Positions 52,226 through 61,138 of a stretch of 64,000 nucleotides of DNA are shown here, in pieces. Location of the stretch: the NCBI GenBank assembly GCA_042096455.1, contig JBELLU010000002.1, forward strand, positions 1-64,000, read 5' to 3'. Made by a program: the position numbers and the translations under genes. The DNA comes from UBA7445 sp042096455 (GTDB lineage: Bacteria; Verrucomicrobiota; Verrucomicrobiia; Opitutales; Coraliomargaritaceae). The stretch's first letter is position 1; each line of letters opens with the position of its first letter. Below the pieces are notes generated by a model. The model was not told where the DNA came from and did not search any database. It was given only the letters and a program-made list of their open reading frames with translations.

Positions 52226-55218
52226 GGTTCAACTGATTCCATTGGTAAAACAAAGGTATATTCTCCGGATTCGGCATGGATGACTGCCCGATCGTTTTCA
52301 AAGCGCAGGAAACGCAGCCCTTCAGCTTTCTGGATCGGCTTACCAGACTCGCGAATCGACTTAAGCTCCATGGTTGGTAGGTAGACCTTAGCCGTGGTGT
52401 TAGGCGGAACCGTGATTCGCCAGGTAAAGACATCGCCATCAACCTTCCAGTCGCTTTCGATTCGTCCGTGGATGGAATCATAATGCCCCCTTGCCCAGGT
52501 GATCCCGTTGCCTAACTCCGGCTTCATGGATATCTTCTTAAAGCCCGCTCCTTCGGTATCGATACCAAGCATGCTGCGGAACATCCACTCACCGCAGGAT
52601 CCAAGGGAATAGTGATTGAAGGAGTTCATATTCACATCCCCGAAGCCTTGCTCCTTGCTGTAGCTATTCCAGCGTTCCCAAATCGTGGTCGCACCCTGCT
52701 TAATCGAGAAGCCCCACGACGGATAGGTCTCTTTTTGAATCATTTTATAAGCCAGGTCACTGCGCCCCATCTCTGTCAAAGTTGGCAGCAGAATCGGCAT
52801 ACCAAGGAAGCCCACCGATAAGTGGTAGTTATCGGCTTTAATCCGCTCTACCAAGTGTGCCTCCGCATGCACTCGCTGGGCTTCTGTAAGCAGGTCAAAG
52901 CTCAATGCCATACAGTAGGCCGTTTGCAGGCCACTTTCGATACGGCCATCCGGCTTCACATAGGTTTCTTGAAAGTGAGTTTGAATCCGTCCAAACAACT
53001 CCCGATACGCAGCCGCGTCCTCGGTTTTACCCAGAGCCTCCGCGATCTTCATCATCAACTTCGTCGTGTAGCCATAGTAAGCCGCCGAGATTAGCTGCGA
53101 AGGTGGACGCCCTGCCGGCGCCAACCAATCGCCCCAGGTATGTGCTTTTCGTCCTCCCAAGCCATCTATACCCTTCGCTTCATGGTAGCGCACCATGGCT
53201 TCGTAGTTATCGGCTAAAATACACTCATCGCCATAAACTTGATAAATCGTCCATGGACAAATGATACCTGCACAAGCCCACGCCGCAGTCCCATGCCCAT
53301 GAAAGACCGGTGCTTGATTGCCGAACAAGCCTTGACGGTTTTGCGTGTCCATCAGGTCCACCATCCACTTGGTGAAAAAGGCGGACACGTCCTGATTGTA
53401 TGTCCCCGTCCGGATGAATACCTGGGTGTCCCCCGTCCAACCCAAACGCTCATCACGCTGCGGGCAATCCGTCGGCACCTCCAAGTAATTTGAACGCTGC
53501 CCCCAAACAATATTACTGTAAAGCTGATTGAGCATTGGGTTTGAGCACTCAAAGGAGGCTGACTCCGGCGCATCTGAATACACCGCAATACCGGTAACTG
53601 TATCCAAATCAGGCTTGCCCGGAAAACCGGTCAATTCGACGTAGCGGAAGCCGTGAAAGGTAAAGCGCGGTTCCCAGACCTCCTCTTTGCCGCCTTTCAG
53701 GATGTAGGTATCCGTGGCCCGAGCGCTGCGCAAGTTCGCGGTATATACCGTGCCGTCGCCCTTGAGCATCTCCGCAAAACGCATCACCACGCTATCTCCA
53801 GCCTTGCCCTTTACCTTCAGCCGAATCCAACCGGAGAAATTCTGCCCAAGGTCGAAGACATGTCTTCCCGGTTTCGGCTCGGTTAATTCAAGCGTCGGCA
53901 ATTCCTGCATGCGGCGCACAGGCACGCCGGGGTACGCCTGCAAGATTGGATGCACTTGCGTGCCGGTATCGACTTTGAACCACCCATTATCGTCAAAACC
54001 TGCCCTGCTCCAGCCCGGCATTTCCAGACGAGCGTCATGCACCTCGCCCGCCTGCATATCGGACTCCTGAATTGGTCCAAAACTTGCCTTCCAGTCCGAT
54101 GCCGTGGCTACCATGTCCTGGCTCCCGTCGACATATTCAATCATCAACTGCGCTTTCAAGCGTAGGCGAGTGCCGTACTTATTCTGACCGATGCAACTGA
54201 TATTGCCACGGAACCAGCCGTCTCCGAGCATTGCGCCAATAGCATTTGCTCCGGGCTGCAACAAACCTGTCACATCATAGGCGCGGTAGTAGAGACGCTT
54301 GCGGTAATCCGTCCACCCCGGCATAAAATACTCATTACCAACACGCTGGCCGTTGATGTGCAACTCATAGACTCCCTGGGCGGTCGCATAGACCATCGCG
54401 CGCTTGACCGCCTTGCCGAGACTGAATGCTTTGCGCAAATAAGGAGCAGGCAAGTAATTGCTCTTCTTTCTGCCTGTGGTCAGGTCGATCTCCTCGTTTT
54501 CGAGCATCGTCTTTTTGATGCGCCTGCCGTCCAGCATGTATTCCAGCTCTAATTTCTTCTTAATCTCGTGGGCTGGATCTCTGCCCGCAAAGTCATTCGT
54601 CGCCTTGAAGATAAATTTGCCTGAATCGGCTAATTCCTGGAGCTTCTCTTTCACATCCATCTGCTTGGATGGATCATCCAGCACACCGTAGATCGCTTTT
54701 TTAACCGTGATCGTTGGAGAATTAGCTGCAAGCTCCGCCCGAGGCTTTTTCGTGACAGCGGGACTTGCATCCAGACCAATCCAGCCGGCCTTCCAGTCCT
54801 CCGGCTGGAGCAGGCCCATCGACCATTGCGCCGGCGCACTCCAGGAGGACGCTGTTCCGGAAGCATCCCAGACCTTCACCTTCCAGTAACTACGCATGCG
54901 TGAACCCAACGCCCGTCCGGCGTAGGCCAGCTGGTTGCTTTGATCTGAGGCAACCTTGCCACTGTCCCACAAATCCCCTTGATTCTTTTTTAGCAATTCC
55001 GGCGAACTAGCCACCAGCACGCGGTAGGCTGCTTGCTTTTGTCCGCGTTCTTCCGCTTCTATTTTCCAGCTCAAGCGGGGATTGACCACATCAATACCCA
55101 ATGGATCTGTCAGATACTCGCAGCGCAAGCCAACCGCCTGAAATCCGGCTGATTCCACAAGCACGCCGAAAAACAAACACTGCCATAGGGCAAAACGAAT
55201 TAATCTCTTCCTGTTCAT
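52222..55218 (-). CDS. Exported GH78 alpha-L-rhamnosidase with inserted 80-residue module
   Basis: I start at the ATG at 55218, which has the ribosome-binding site GAAGGA 8-10 bases before it; an ATG at 55239 is two bases after the upstream stop. The 998-residue protein has a short signal peptide, then the N-terminal beta domains of GH78 (YLTDPLGIDVVNPRLSW, AYRVLVASSPELL, WKAGWIGLD). Between WIGLD and the next canonical segment (YLRKAFSL) an extra module sits at about residues 167-247. The catalytic barrel has CPQRDERLGWTGD near residue 590 and WERW with Glu848, the usual acid and base regions. It hydrolyses terminal alpha-L-rhamnose. It is part of an operon with the double GH78 gene (gap about 23 bases) and the sulfatase. 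Confidence 0.93.
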   Translation of the reverse strand: MNRKRLIRFALWQCLFFGVLVESAGFQAVGLRCEYLTDPLGIDVVNPRLSWKIEAEERGQKQAAYRVLVASSPELLKKNQGDLWDSGKVASDQSNQLAYAGRALGSRMRSYWKVKVWDASGTASSWSAPAQWSMGLLQPEDWKAGWIGLDASPAVTKKPRAELAANSPTITVKKAIYGVLDDPSKQMDVKEKLQELADSGKFIFKATNDFAGRDPAHEIKKKLELEYMLDGRRIKKTMLENEEIDLTTGRKKSNYLPAPYLRKAFSLGKAVKRAMVYATAQGVYELHINGQRVGNEYFMPGWTDYRKRLYYRAYDVTGLLQPGANAIGAMLGDGWFRGNISCIGQNKYGTRLRLKAQLMIEYVDGSQDMVATASDWKASFGPIQESDMQAGEVHDARLEMPGWSRAGFDDNGWFKVDTGTQVHPILQAYPGVPVRRMQELPTLELTEPKPGRHVFDLGQNFSGWIRLKVKGKAGDSVVMRFAEMLKGDGTVYTANLRSARATDTYILKGGKEEVWEPRFTFHGFRYVELTGFPGKPDLDTVTGIAVYSDAPESASFECSNPMLNQLYSNIVWGQRSNYLEVPTDCPQRDERLGWTGDTQVFIRTGTYNQDVSAFFTKWMVDLMDTQNRQGLFGNQAPVFHGHGTAAWACAGIICPWTIYQVYGDECILADNYEAMVRYHEAKGIDGLGGRKAHTWGDWLAPAGRPPSQLISAAYYGYTTKLMMKIAEALGKTEDAAAYRELFGRIQTHFQETYVKPDGRIESGLQTAYCMALSFDLLTEAQRVHAEAHLVERIKADNYHLSVGFLGMPILLPTLTEMGRSDLAYKMIQKETYPSWGFSIKQGATTIWERWNSYSKEQGFGDVNMNSFNHYSLGSCGEWMFRSMLGIDTEGAGFKKISMKPELGNGITWARGHYDSIHGRIESDWKVDGDVFTWRITVPPNTTAKVYLPTMELKSIRESGKPIQKAEGLRFLRFENDRAVIHAESGEYTFVLPMESVEP

Positions 55219-55241
55219 AGTAACTTGTCCTTCTTCCATAC

Positions 55242-58200
55242 TTATTGATCCTTTTCTACATTAAAACGGTATTTGCCGGCGCCTACTGAATAAACCAATC
55301 GATCTCCTTCTGTTCGTAGAAAACGAACCGTCTGCGTTGAAGCCGCCTGCTCTCCGTTGATGCGGACGGTTTCAATTTTGCTTGCGGGCAGATAGACCGT
55401 GCCCCTGCTGTTTGGCGGAACCACGATCGACCAGTCCAAACTGCCCCCGGCAAAATTCCAGTCACTCAGCACTTCGCCATAGGGAGACTGGTACTTAGCC
55501 TGAGCAAAGGTGAGATCCCCCAGCAAGTGTGGCTTGAAGATTATGTGTTTAAAACCGGGGTTTGTAGGATCCGGGCGCAGGCCTGCCAGGCACTCGAAGA
55601 GCCATGCATTTATATTGCCCCCGAGAAAGAGCAGACCCTGACTGTTCATGCCGGGTCCCGCAGTGTCGGAATTCCACTTTTCCCAGATGCTCGTCGCCCC
55701 CCTGGAAATCATGTAGCCCCAACTTGGGAAAGCCTCCTTTTGCAACATCTCAAGCGCCACATCATTGCGATCGATTTCATCGAGTGCTTGAAAAATCCAC
55801 TGCATTCCAACCATGCCCGAAGATGGGTGGCCACCAGATTTCACCTGTATGCTGTTGATGAAGTTCTCGATCACCTTCTGACGTGAAGCGGGAGGCACCA
55901 GGTCAAACATGAGCACCAGTGCGTAAGTGGTCTGGGCTCCCTTGGCGTAGACTCCGGTCACGGGATTGAAGAACTTCTGGTTAAAAGCCAGCTTCGTCTT
56001 TTCCCCGAGCTTTTGGTAGTGCGCCGCATCTCCTAATCGACCCAGCTTCAATGCCGTTTTTTCCATTAAACCACAGTGATGAAAGAAATAAGCCGTCTCG
56101 ATCAAAGCTATCGGCGTCGTCTTTCCTTTTCCGATATTCACGCTAACTTCCTGCCAATCGCCCCAGTCGCCCTTGTGAAAAATACCGGCTTGGTCCAGTC
56201 GCCTGGATTCCAAGAAGCGCATCCACTTGTGCGCGGCGTCATAATTCTCATCGATCACACGGCGGTCGCCATACTGTGTTCGCAGGATCTCCGGTATGAG
56301 CGTAATGCCGCTGGGCCAGATGTGCCCGTAGGGATAAAAATACCAGTAAGTCGGTGAGACCGCCGGCAAGATGCCGTTGGCTAGTTGATCGACTCGCATA
56401 TCCTCCATCCATTTGCGGAAGAATGGGAAGACCTTCCAGCTGTAACTGTAGCTCAAGACGTTCTGATTCTGGTCACCGGTCCACCCTTGTCGCTCATCCC
56501 GGTCAGGATCCATCGGAACACTGCGTAAATACATGCGCTGGGTCCATCGACAGTTGCTGTGGATCTGATTGAGCAGCGGATCGGAACAGGTGAAATCGCC
56601 GGACTCCGGGAGATCCATGCTCAATACCTGTCCCACAAAATTATCCACCGTCGGGACTCCAGGCCAGCCTTGTACCCACACCCGCCGAAAACCTTGTCCC
56701 TTGAAGCGCGGTGCCCAAACCTCTTCACCTTTTCCTTTTAATACATATACATCCTTACAAAGCGCTTCGCGATTATCCCGCACCCGAAGGCTACCGTCTT
56801 CATTCAACGAATACGCGCTGGTCATACTGACTTCTGTCCCGGCAGCGCCCTTTACCCGGAGCCGTACGTTGCCGTAGAAAGACTGCCCCATGTCTACGAT
56901 ATACCCGTCTCTATGCGGGACGACTGAAACGGGCTTTACTTCCTCCACCACACGCATCGGCTCGATCATCTGCGCCTGCATTCTCCCACCGGGAGCAGGC
57001 ATTAAATCCGCGGCTTGCCAGCCGGACGCATCAAAGCCCACTGCGGACCAACCCGGCATTTCCATGCGCGCATCGTAGTGTTCTCCATCATATTCATTAT
57101 TTAGTCGGATCGGTCCCTGATCCGTAATCTGCCACGAAGCATCACTTAGCAACCGCTCTTCCGTACCATCGACATACTCTATATGCATCTGGAAAAGCAG
57201 GCGCGGAGTCCCACCATGATAATACTTCGCCGGGGTGAACCGACGCGGTGACCAGAAGCGACCATTCCCCAAAATCACACCGAGGGCGTTACGTCCTTTC
57301 CTCAAGGAAGCAGTCAGGTCATGTGTCACATAAAAGATGCGTTTATTATAAAGCGTAAGCCCCGGCTGCATGCGCTCGTCCTCAACTTCGTTGCCATTGA
57401 CAAACAATTCGTAGAAACCGAGCCCGCTGACGTAGGCCGTCGCTCGCTTGATTCGCTTGGGTAGCTCGAACTCGCGCCGTACATATCGGGCGGGCAATTC
57501 ACACTCCTTAATCTCCGCAGTTATATAAGCATGCCAGTCCTCTTCAGTCTCGTGTTTGCGATCCTTCGTTTTACGATCCGGATCCATCGCCGGATCCTGG
57601 TCAATAGGATGCGAGTCCAAGCCGATCCACTGTGCCTCCCAATCATCAGGATCAAGCAAGCCGATCGACCAGTGCGCGGGCTCGCTCCAGGCAGAAAATC
57701 GGTCCTGTTGATCCCAAACCATCGCCTTCCAATAACACTGCTGCCCTGACTTCAAGGGCCTGCCCTCATAAGTCACCTGCGTGGAATTACCTGATAGCAC
57801 CTTTCCGCTGTCCCAAAGGTCTCCCTCGTTGCGTGCCAACACTTCAGGACTTGACGCCACTAAGACACGATAGGCGCTTTGCGACCACCCACGCACCGCA
57901 GTCTGTGTCTGCCAACTCAGATTCGGCTTCAACAAATCTATACCCAGGGGATCGTTCAAATGCTCGCAGAGCAAGCGGCTCACCTCAAATGCTTCGGTAG
58001 ATTGCGCCTTAGTATAACTCGCTTCTAGATCCCATGTTCCAGGCTGAACTGAAAACTGCACATAGTTCGGGCACTCTTTCAGAAACTTGATGCCAGACGG
58101 CAAACGCTTTACGGTTTTCCCTTTCCAGACGGTCTTTCCGTTCGCCTTGATGCGAACGATTGACTGCCCCGCACGCTTTGGAATTCCAATGACTGCGGTG

Positions 58201-60884
58201 GTCGCATCCGGCGAAAGCAACTTCATCGCAAACGAATCTTCCGCACGCTTGAGCTCCAATTGGATAGCGCCCTTCACCGAGGGTACCGTGGTCTTGATGC
58301 GCTTCAGCGGCCCCATCTGTGGAAGCACCTGATAGCGTTCATAGCCTGGTTCGACAGGAGCGACACCTGCGCCATACTGCGAAAGCAGCGTCAGGCCGCC
58401 GCCCGCCCAGCCATGGTTCATCGCGTTGCGTGAGCTGTAGTGCTCCCAAAGCGTGCTGGTTTCGCTTTCGACCATGCGCTTGAAGCGCTTCTTCGTGCGC
58501 GCGACCGCATCCTCTTCATCGCGCATGAGATACAAGGCCTCGCCTACATACTTATCCATGTATGGGCTGCTGTGCTCTTGCACGCGAAGCACGTCGCGGA
58601 TGGCCGGATACATCGCTGCATCTGCAAAACCTGCCAAGACCGCAAGCGCCTGGGCGCGATCATCCGTCAATCCCTCGTAGTCAGGCGAACGGTATTCAGA
58701 GCCCGTCCAGAAGGTCGAGTTGAAGTTCGCCTCGACACGCTGCATCCGTGCCTCGATCGCAGGCACATCGCCTGCCTCTCCCAGCGCTTTAGCCATTAAC
58801 TTCTGGCCTTTGAGCGCGAGATAATACCAGCCATTGAAGAGCACTGTCATATCCCGGTTTTCTCCCCAGTCCCCCCAGAGCCAGCCGCCGTTGCGATGCA
58901 CGACCAGGCCATCCGCACCCAGTTGCCAAAGCGCCATGTAGCGCTTCACCGCGGGATAAACCGCTCGAATGGTTTCCAGATCTCCGGTGTTCAAATAATA
59001 TGTCCAGAACCCATAGTAACCTACCGAGTTGAGCATCTGCATCGGCAGTTCGCGGTTCCAATTACCGGCAGGAACCGGAGAAAATAAGGTATCGTCGCTA
59101 CGCTGCCAATTCGCAAGCTCCAGAATCCCCTTTCGCGCGAGGTCATGGCTCTTTACATCCAGTGCATAAAAGGCTTCGCCCAACTCGTTGACAACGTCGC
59201 CCCACCATTGCGAACGCTCACGGTCCGGACAGTCAAAGTAGGTGTCGCGCATGTTCACGTATAGCGTCCTCAATGCTTTTTCCCGGTATTTATTCAAGAA
59301 AGCGTCATCGCATTCGAAACTGCCCGTGAAGTCAGTGTCGTATCCGGTTTCCCGGTACTTGAGCGCGTGAATTTTAAAACCTGCGGGAATCGTGTAATGC
59401 ATCTCATGCCCGTTCATCCAGCCAAGGTTCTCATACTCCTGGAGACCATCGCGTGTCACATATTCCGCCCGGACATTAGGCGGACCACCCCCGCGATAGT
59501 TATCCATGCGGATGTCGACTACTTGCCCCGCCGGACCTTCGATTTTCAAATACGGCGTCACCTGGGCGTTATAAGGCAACTTGGCTTTAATAACCGTCCC
59601 ATCCGAGACTGCCGGCAGTTCTGCAGCGTTCACGTAGTCTTTCAAACCAAAGTCCTTCCACAGGGGTATAGGACGCTCCACCAACTGATGCCAGGGAGCA
59701 CAGGGAGGCTGCCCGAGTTCAATGGCTGCCGGCCAGGCCGCGGCGTCGTAGTCCGGTTCTTGCCAGCCAGCCATATCCTGAGCCGCATTGAAGCGGATGT
59801 TCGACTCCGCTAAACGAAAGTTCGGGTGCGGTGCGCCGGTGTTGCCATAGGCGGGGTGTATGAGCGCTTTCCAGTCGGAATCACTCAGGAGAGCTTGCCC
59901 GTCAATTTGAGCATCAAAAACAAACCCGGCCTTGCCGCTGCTGTTGTGACTGAAGCCCTGTTTACCGAAATACCATAGGAGAATCGCAACCGTGTTGTCT
60001 CCCTCACGCAGGTAGCCTGCCAAATCGACCCGGTCAAAATAAGTGTCGTCCGGCGTGGGTCCGCGCTTGAGTTGCCCTTCGAAAACCACCATCTCGCCAT
60101 TGACCCACAGCCAGTACTTGGAATCAGCCGCGATTCTCGCAATGGCCTTGCCGGGCACCTGATCCAGCCGAAACTCCCGTCGGAACGCGATCCACTGGTT
60201 CGCCCCCGGGAGGGGAGCATCTTTCAGCGACGCCTCATTGTCCCCGGAGGTTAGTTTCAGCGACTCCCCTTCATCCAGCGTGTGTTGATGCCGTGCTCCA
60301 TCGACGGTGTATTCCAACTCCAGAGTCTTTTTGACTCCGTACGCAGGATCACGCCCGGCCAATTTGTTTTGTGCCGTCACACGATAGCTTCCCGACTCAA
60401 TCGCTTGCTGAATACGACCCGTCACATCCACCTGCCGTTCCGGATCGCCACGCACACCATAGCGTGCATCTGTAATCACAACTTCCGGAGCCTGAATGAC
60501 TAAGCTATAGGATTCATTCACTGCCAGATTACACTGAACATGCTCTCCATCGATGCTGTATTCCAGTTCGAGTGTTTTGACTGCACCCGGTGCCGGATCA
60601 CGCCCAATCAGGCGCATGCCGGGAGTAATTTCATAGTTTCCGGTTAGTAATTGCCGCTCGATCTCAGGCCTGACATCCACCTGCCGGGACGGATTGCCGC
60701 TCACACCATACAGTGCTTTTGAGATCACGATAGCGGGTGGCTCATTCAGCCCGGGGGTGGCTTCGGCGCCAATCCAGTAGGCCGACCACGACTCCTCACT
60801 GGCAGCCGCAGCCGCGGCAGAAGGCAAGGAGCCAATGAACGTGAATAGAGCCGGTATAAGCAATAGTTTTGTGCGATTCATCAT
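55242..60884 (-). CDS. Exported tandem GH78 protein with two N-terminal repeat modules
   Basis: This single 1880-residue chain joins two rhamnosidase-like halves. After the signal peptide (about 25 residues) and YWIGAEA come two copies of an 80-residue module at residues 51-130 and 132-211. Then comes a first GH78-type catalytic unit, with DCPDRERSQWWGD at 551-563 and Glu814 in TLWEHY, ending near 955. A complete second GH78 follows from 967: LNDPLGIDLLKPNLSW, WIGLD at 1086-1090, PDRDERQGWTGD at 1460-1471 and Glu1735 in SIWEKW. In the second unit the usual Cys-Pro before the arginine is replaced by Met-Asp-Pro. No frame break is visible at the junction. Two active sites in one chain could cut different rhamnose linkages. 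Confidence 0.92.
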   Translation of the reverse strand: MMNRTKLLLIPALFTFIGSLPSAAAAAASEESWSAYWIGAEATPGLNEPPAIVISKALYGVSGNPSRQVDVRPEIERQLLTGNYEITPGMRLIGRDPAPGAVKTLELEYSIDGEHVQCNLAVNESYSLVIQAPEVVITDARYGVRGDPERQVDVTGRIQQAIESGSYRVTAQNKLAGRDPAYGVKKTLELEYTVDGARHQHTLDEGESLKLTSGDNEASLKDAPLPGANQWIAFRREFRLDQVPGKAIARIAADSKYWLWVNGEMVVFEGQLKRGPTPDDTYFDRVDLAGYLREGDNTVAILLWYFGKQGFSHNSSGKAGFVFDAQIDGQALLSDSDWKALIHPAYGNTGAPHPNFRLAESNIRFNAAQDMAGWQEPDYDAAAWPAAIELGQPPCAPWHQLVERPIPLWKDFGLKDYVNAAELPAVSDGTVIKAKLPYNAQVTPYLKIEGPAGQVVDIRMDNYRGGGPPNVRAEYVTRDGLQEYENLGWMNGHEMHYTIPAGFKIHALKYRETGYDTDFTGSFECDDAFLNKYREKALRTLYVNMRDTYFDCPDRERSQWWGDVVNELGEAFYALDVKSHDLARKGILELANWQRSDDTLFSPVPAGNWNRELPMQMLNSVGYYGFWTYYLNTGDLETIRAVYPAVKRYMALWQLGADGLVVHRNGGWLWGDWGENRDMTVLFNGWYYLALKGQKLMAKALGEAGDVPAIEARMQRVEANFNSTFWTGSEYRSPDYEGLTDDRAQALAVLAGFADAAMYPAIRDVLRVQEHSSPYMDKYVGEALYLMRDEEDAVARTKKRFKRMVESETSTLWEHYSSRNAMNHGWAGGGLTLLSQYGAGVAPVEPGYERYQVLPQMGPLKRIKTTVPSVKGAIQLELKRAEDSFAMKLLSPDATTAVIGIPKRAGQSIVRIKANGKTVWKGKTVKRLPSGIKFLKECPNYVQFSVQPGTWDLEASYTKAQSTEAFEVSRLLCEHLNDPLGIDLLKPNLSWQTQTAVRGWSQSAYRVLVASSPEVLARNEGDLWDSGKVLSGNSTQVTYEGRPLKSGQQCYWKAMVWDQQDRFSAWSEPAHWSIGLLDPDDWEAQWIGLDSHPIDQDPAMDPDRKTKDRKHETEEDWHAYITAEIKECELPARYVRREFELPKRIKRATAYVSGLGFYELFVNGNEVEDERMQPGLTLYNKRIFYVTHDLTASLRKGRNALGVILGNGRFWSPRRFTPAKYYHGGTPRLLFQMHIEYVDGTEERLLSDASWQITDQGPIRLNNEYDGEHYDARMEMPGWSAVGFDASGWQAADLMPAPGGRMQAQMIEPMRVVEEVKPVSVVPHRDGYIVDMGQSFYGNVRLRVKGAAGTEVSMTSAYSLNEDGSLRVRDNREALCKDVYVLKGKGEEVWAPRFKGQGFRRVWVQGWPGVPTVDNFVGQVLSMDLPESGDFTCSDPLLNQIHSNCRWTQRMYLRSVPMDPDRDERQGWTGDQNQNVLSYSYSWKVFPFFRKWMEDMRVDQLANGILPAVSPTYWYFYPYGHIWPSGITLIPEILRTQYGDRRVIDENYDAAHKWMRFLESRRLDQAGIFHKGDWGDWQEVSVNIGKGKTTPIALIETAYFFHHCGLMEKTALKLGRLGDAAHYQKLGEKTKLAFNQKFFNPVTGVYAKGAQTTYALVLMFDLVPPASRQKVIENFINSIQVKSGGHPSSGMVGMQWIFQALDEIDRNDVALEMLQKEAFPSWGYMISRGATSIWEKWNSDTAGPGMNSQGLLFLGGNINAWLFECLAGLRPDPTNPGFKHIIFKPHLLGDLTFAQAKYQSPYGEVLSDWNFAGGSLDWSIVVPPNSRGTVYLPASKIETVRINGEQAASTQTVRFLRTEGDRLVYSVGAGKYRFNVEKDQ

Positions 60885-60978
60885 TTTTTATATTGAAAGT
60901 GGTTTACAGTCATCCCATGGCGCCTGATTGCATGGGGCAAGCCTGAGTGTTCAAGGTGTTTGTTTGATTTTCATCGAC

Positions 60979-61009
60979 CGAGAGCTTCCCGCCAAGGCGG
61001 GTGCTCTCG
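60979..61009. repeat. Strong hairpin in the gap before the GH78 operon
   Basis: CGAGAGC and GCTCTCG flank an inner CCCGCC/GGCGGG pair, giving a GC-rich stem of about 13 base pairs with mismatches and almost no loop. No thymine run follows on the minus strand, so it is not a classic terminator. It could be a repetitive extragenic palindrome, a leader structure, or a barrier between the DUF5703 gene (ends 61139) and the GH78 operon. Confidence 0.6.
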
Positions 61010-61138
61010 CAAGCACCTAACTCACCTTAGCTGCTCTCTTGCAGTTCAGAGTTGAATCCGCCCTTTATTAAGTTCTAGAATAAGCTAAGATCTGTGTTTT
61101 ATTTATGCTGGAATTAGCGTTTCATGAAATGATTAATC

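Noticed and set aside
55242..60884. Two separate genes joined by a sequencing error
   Set aside because: The frame is continuous through the junction near residue 960, and no start codon with a ribosome-binding site or signal peptide lies at the start of the second half.
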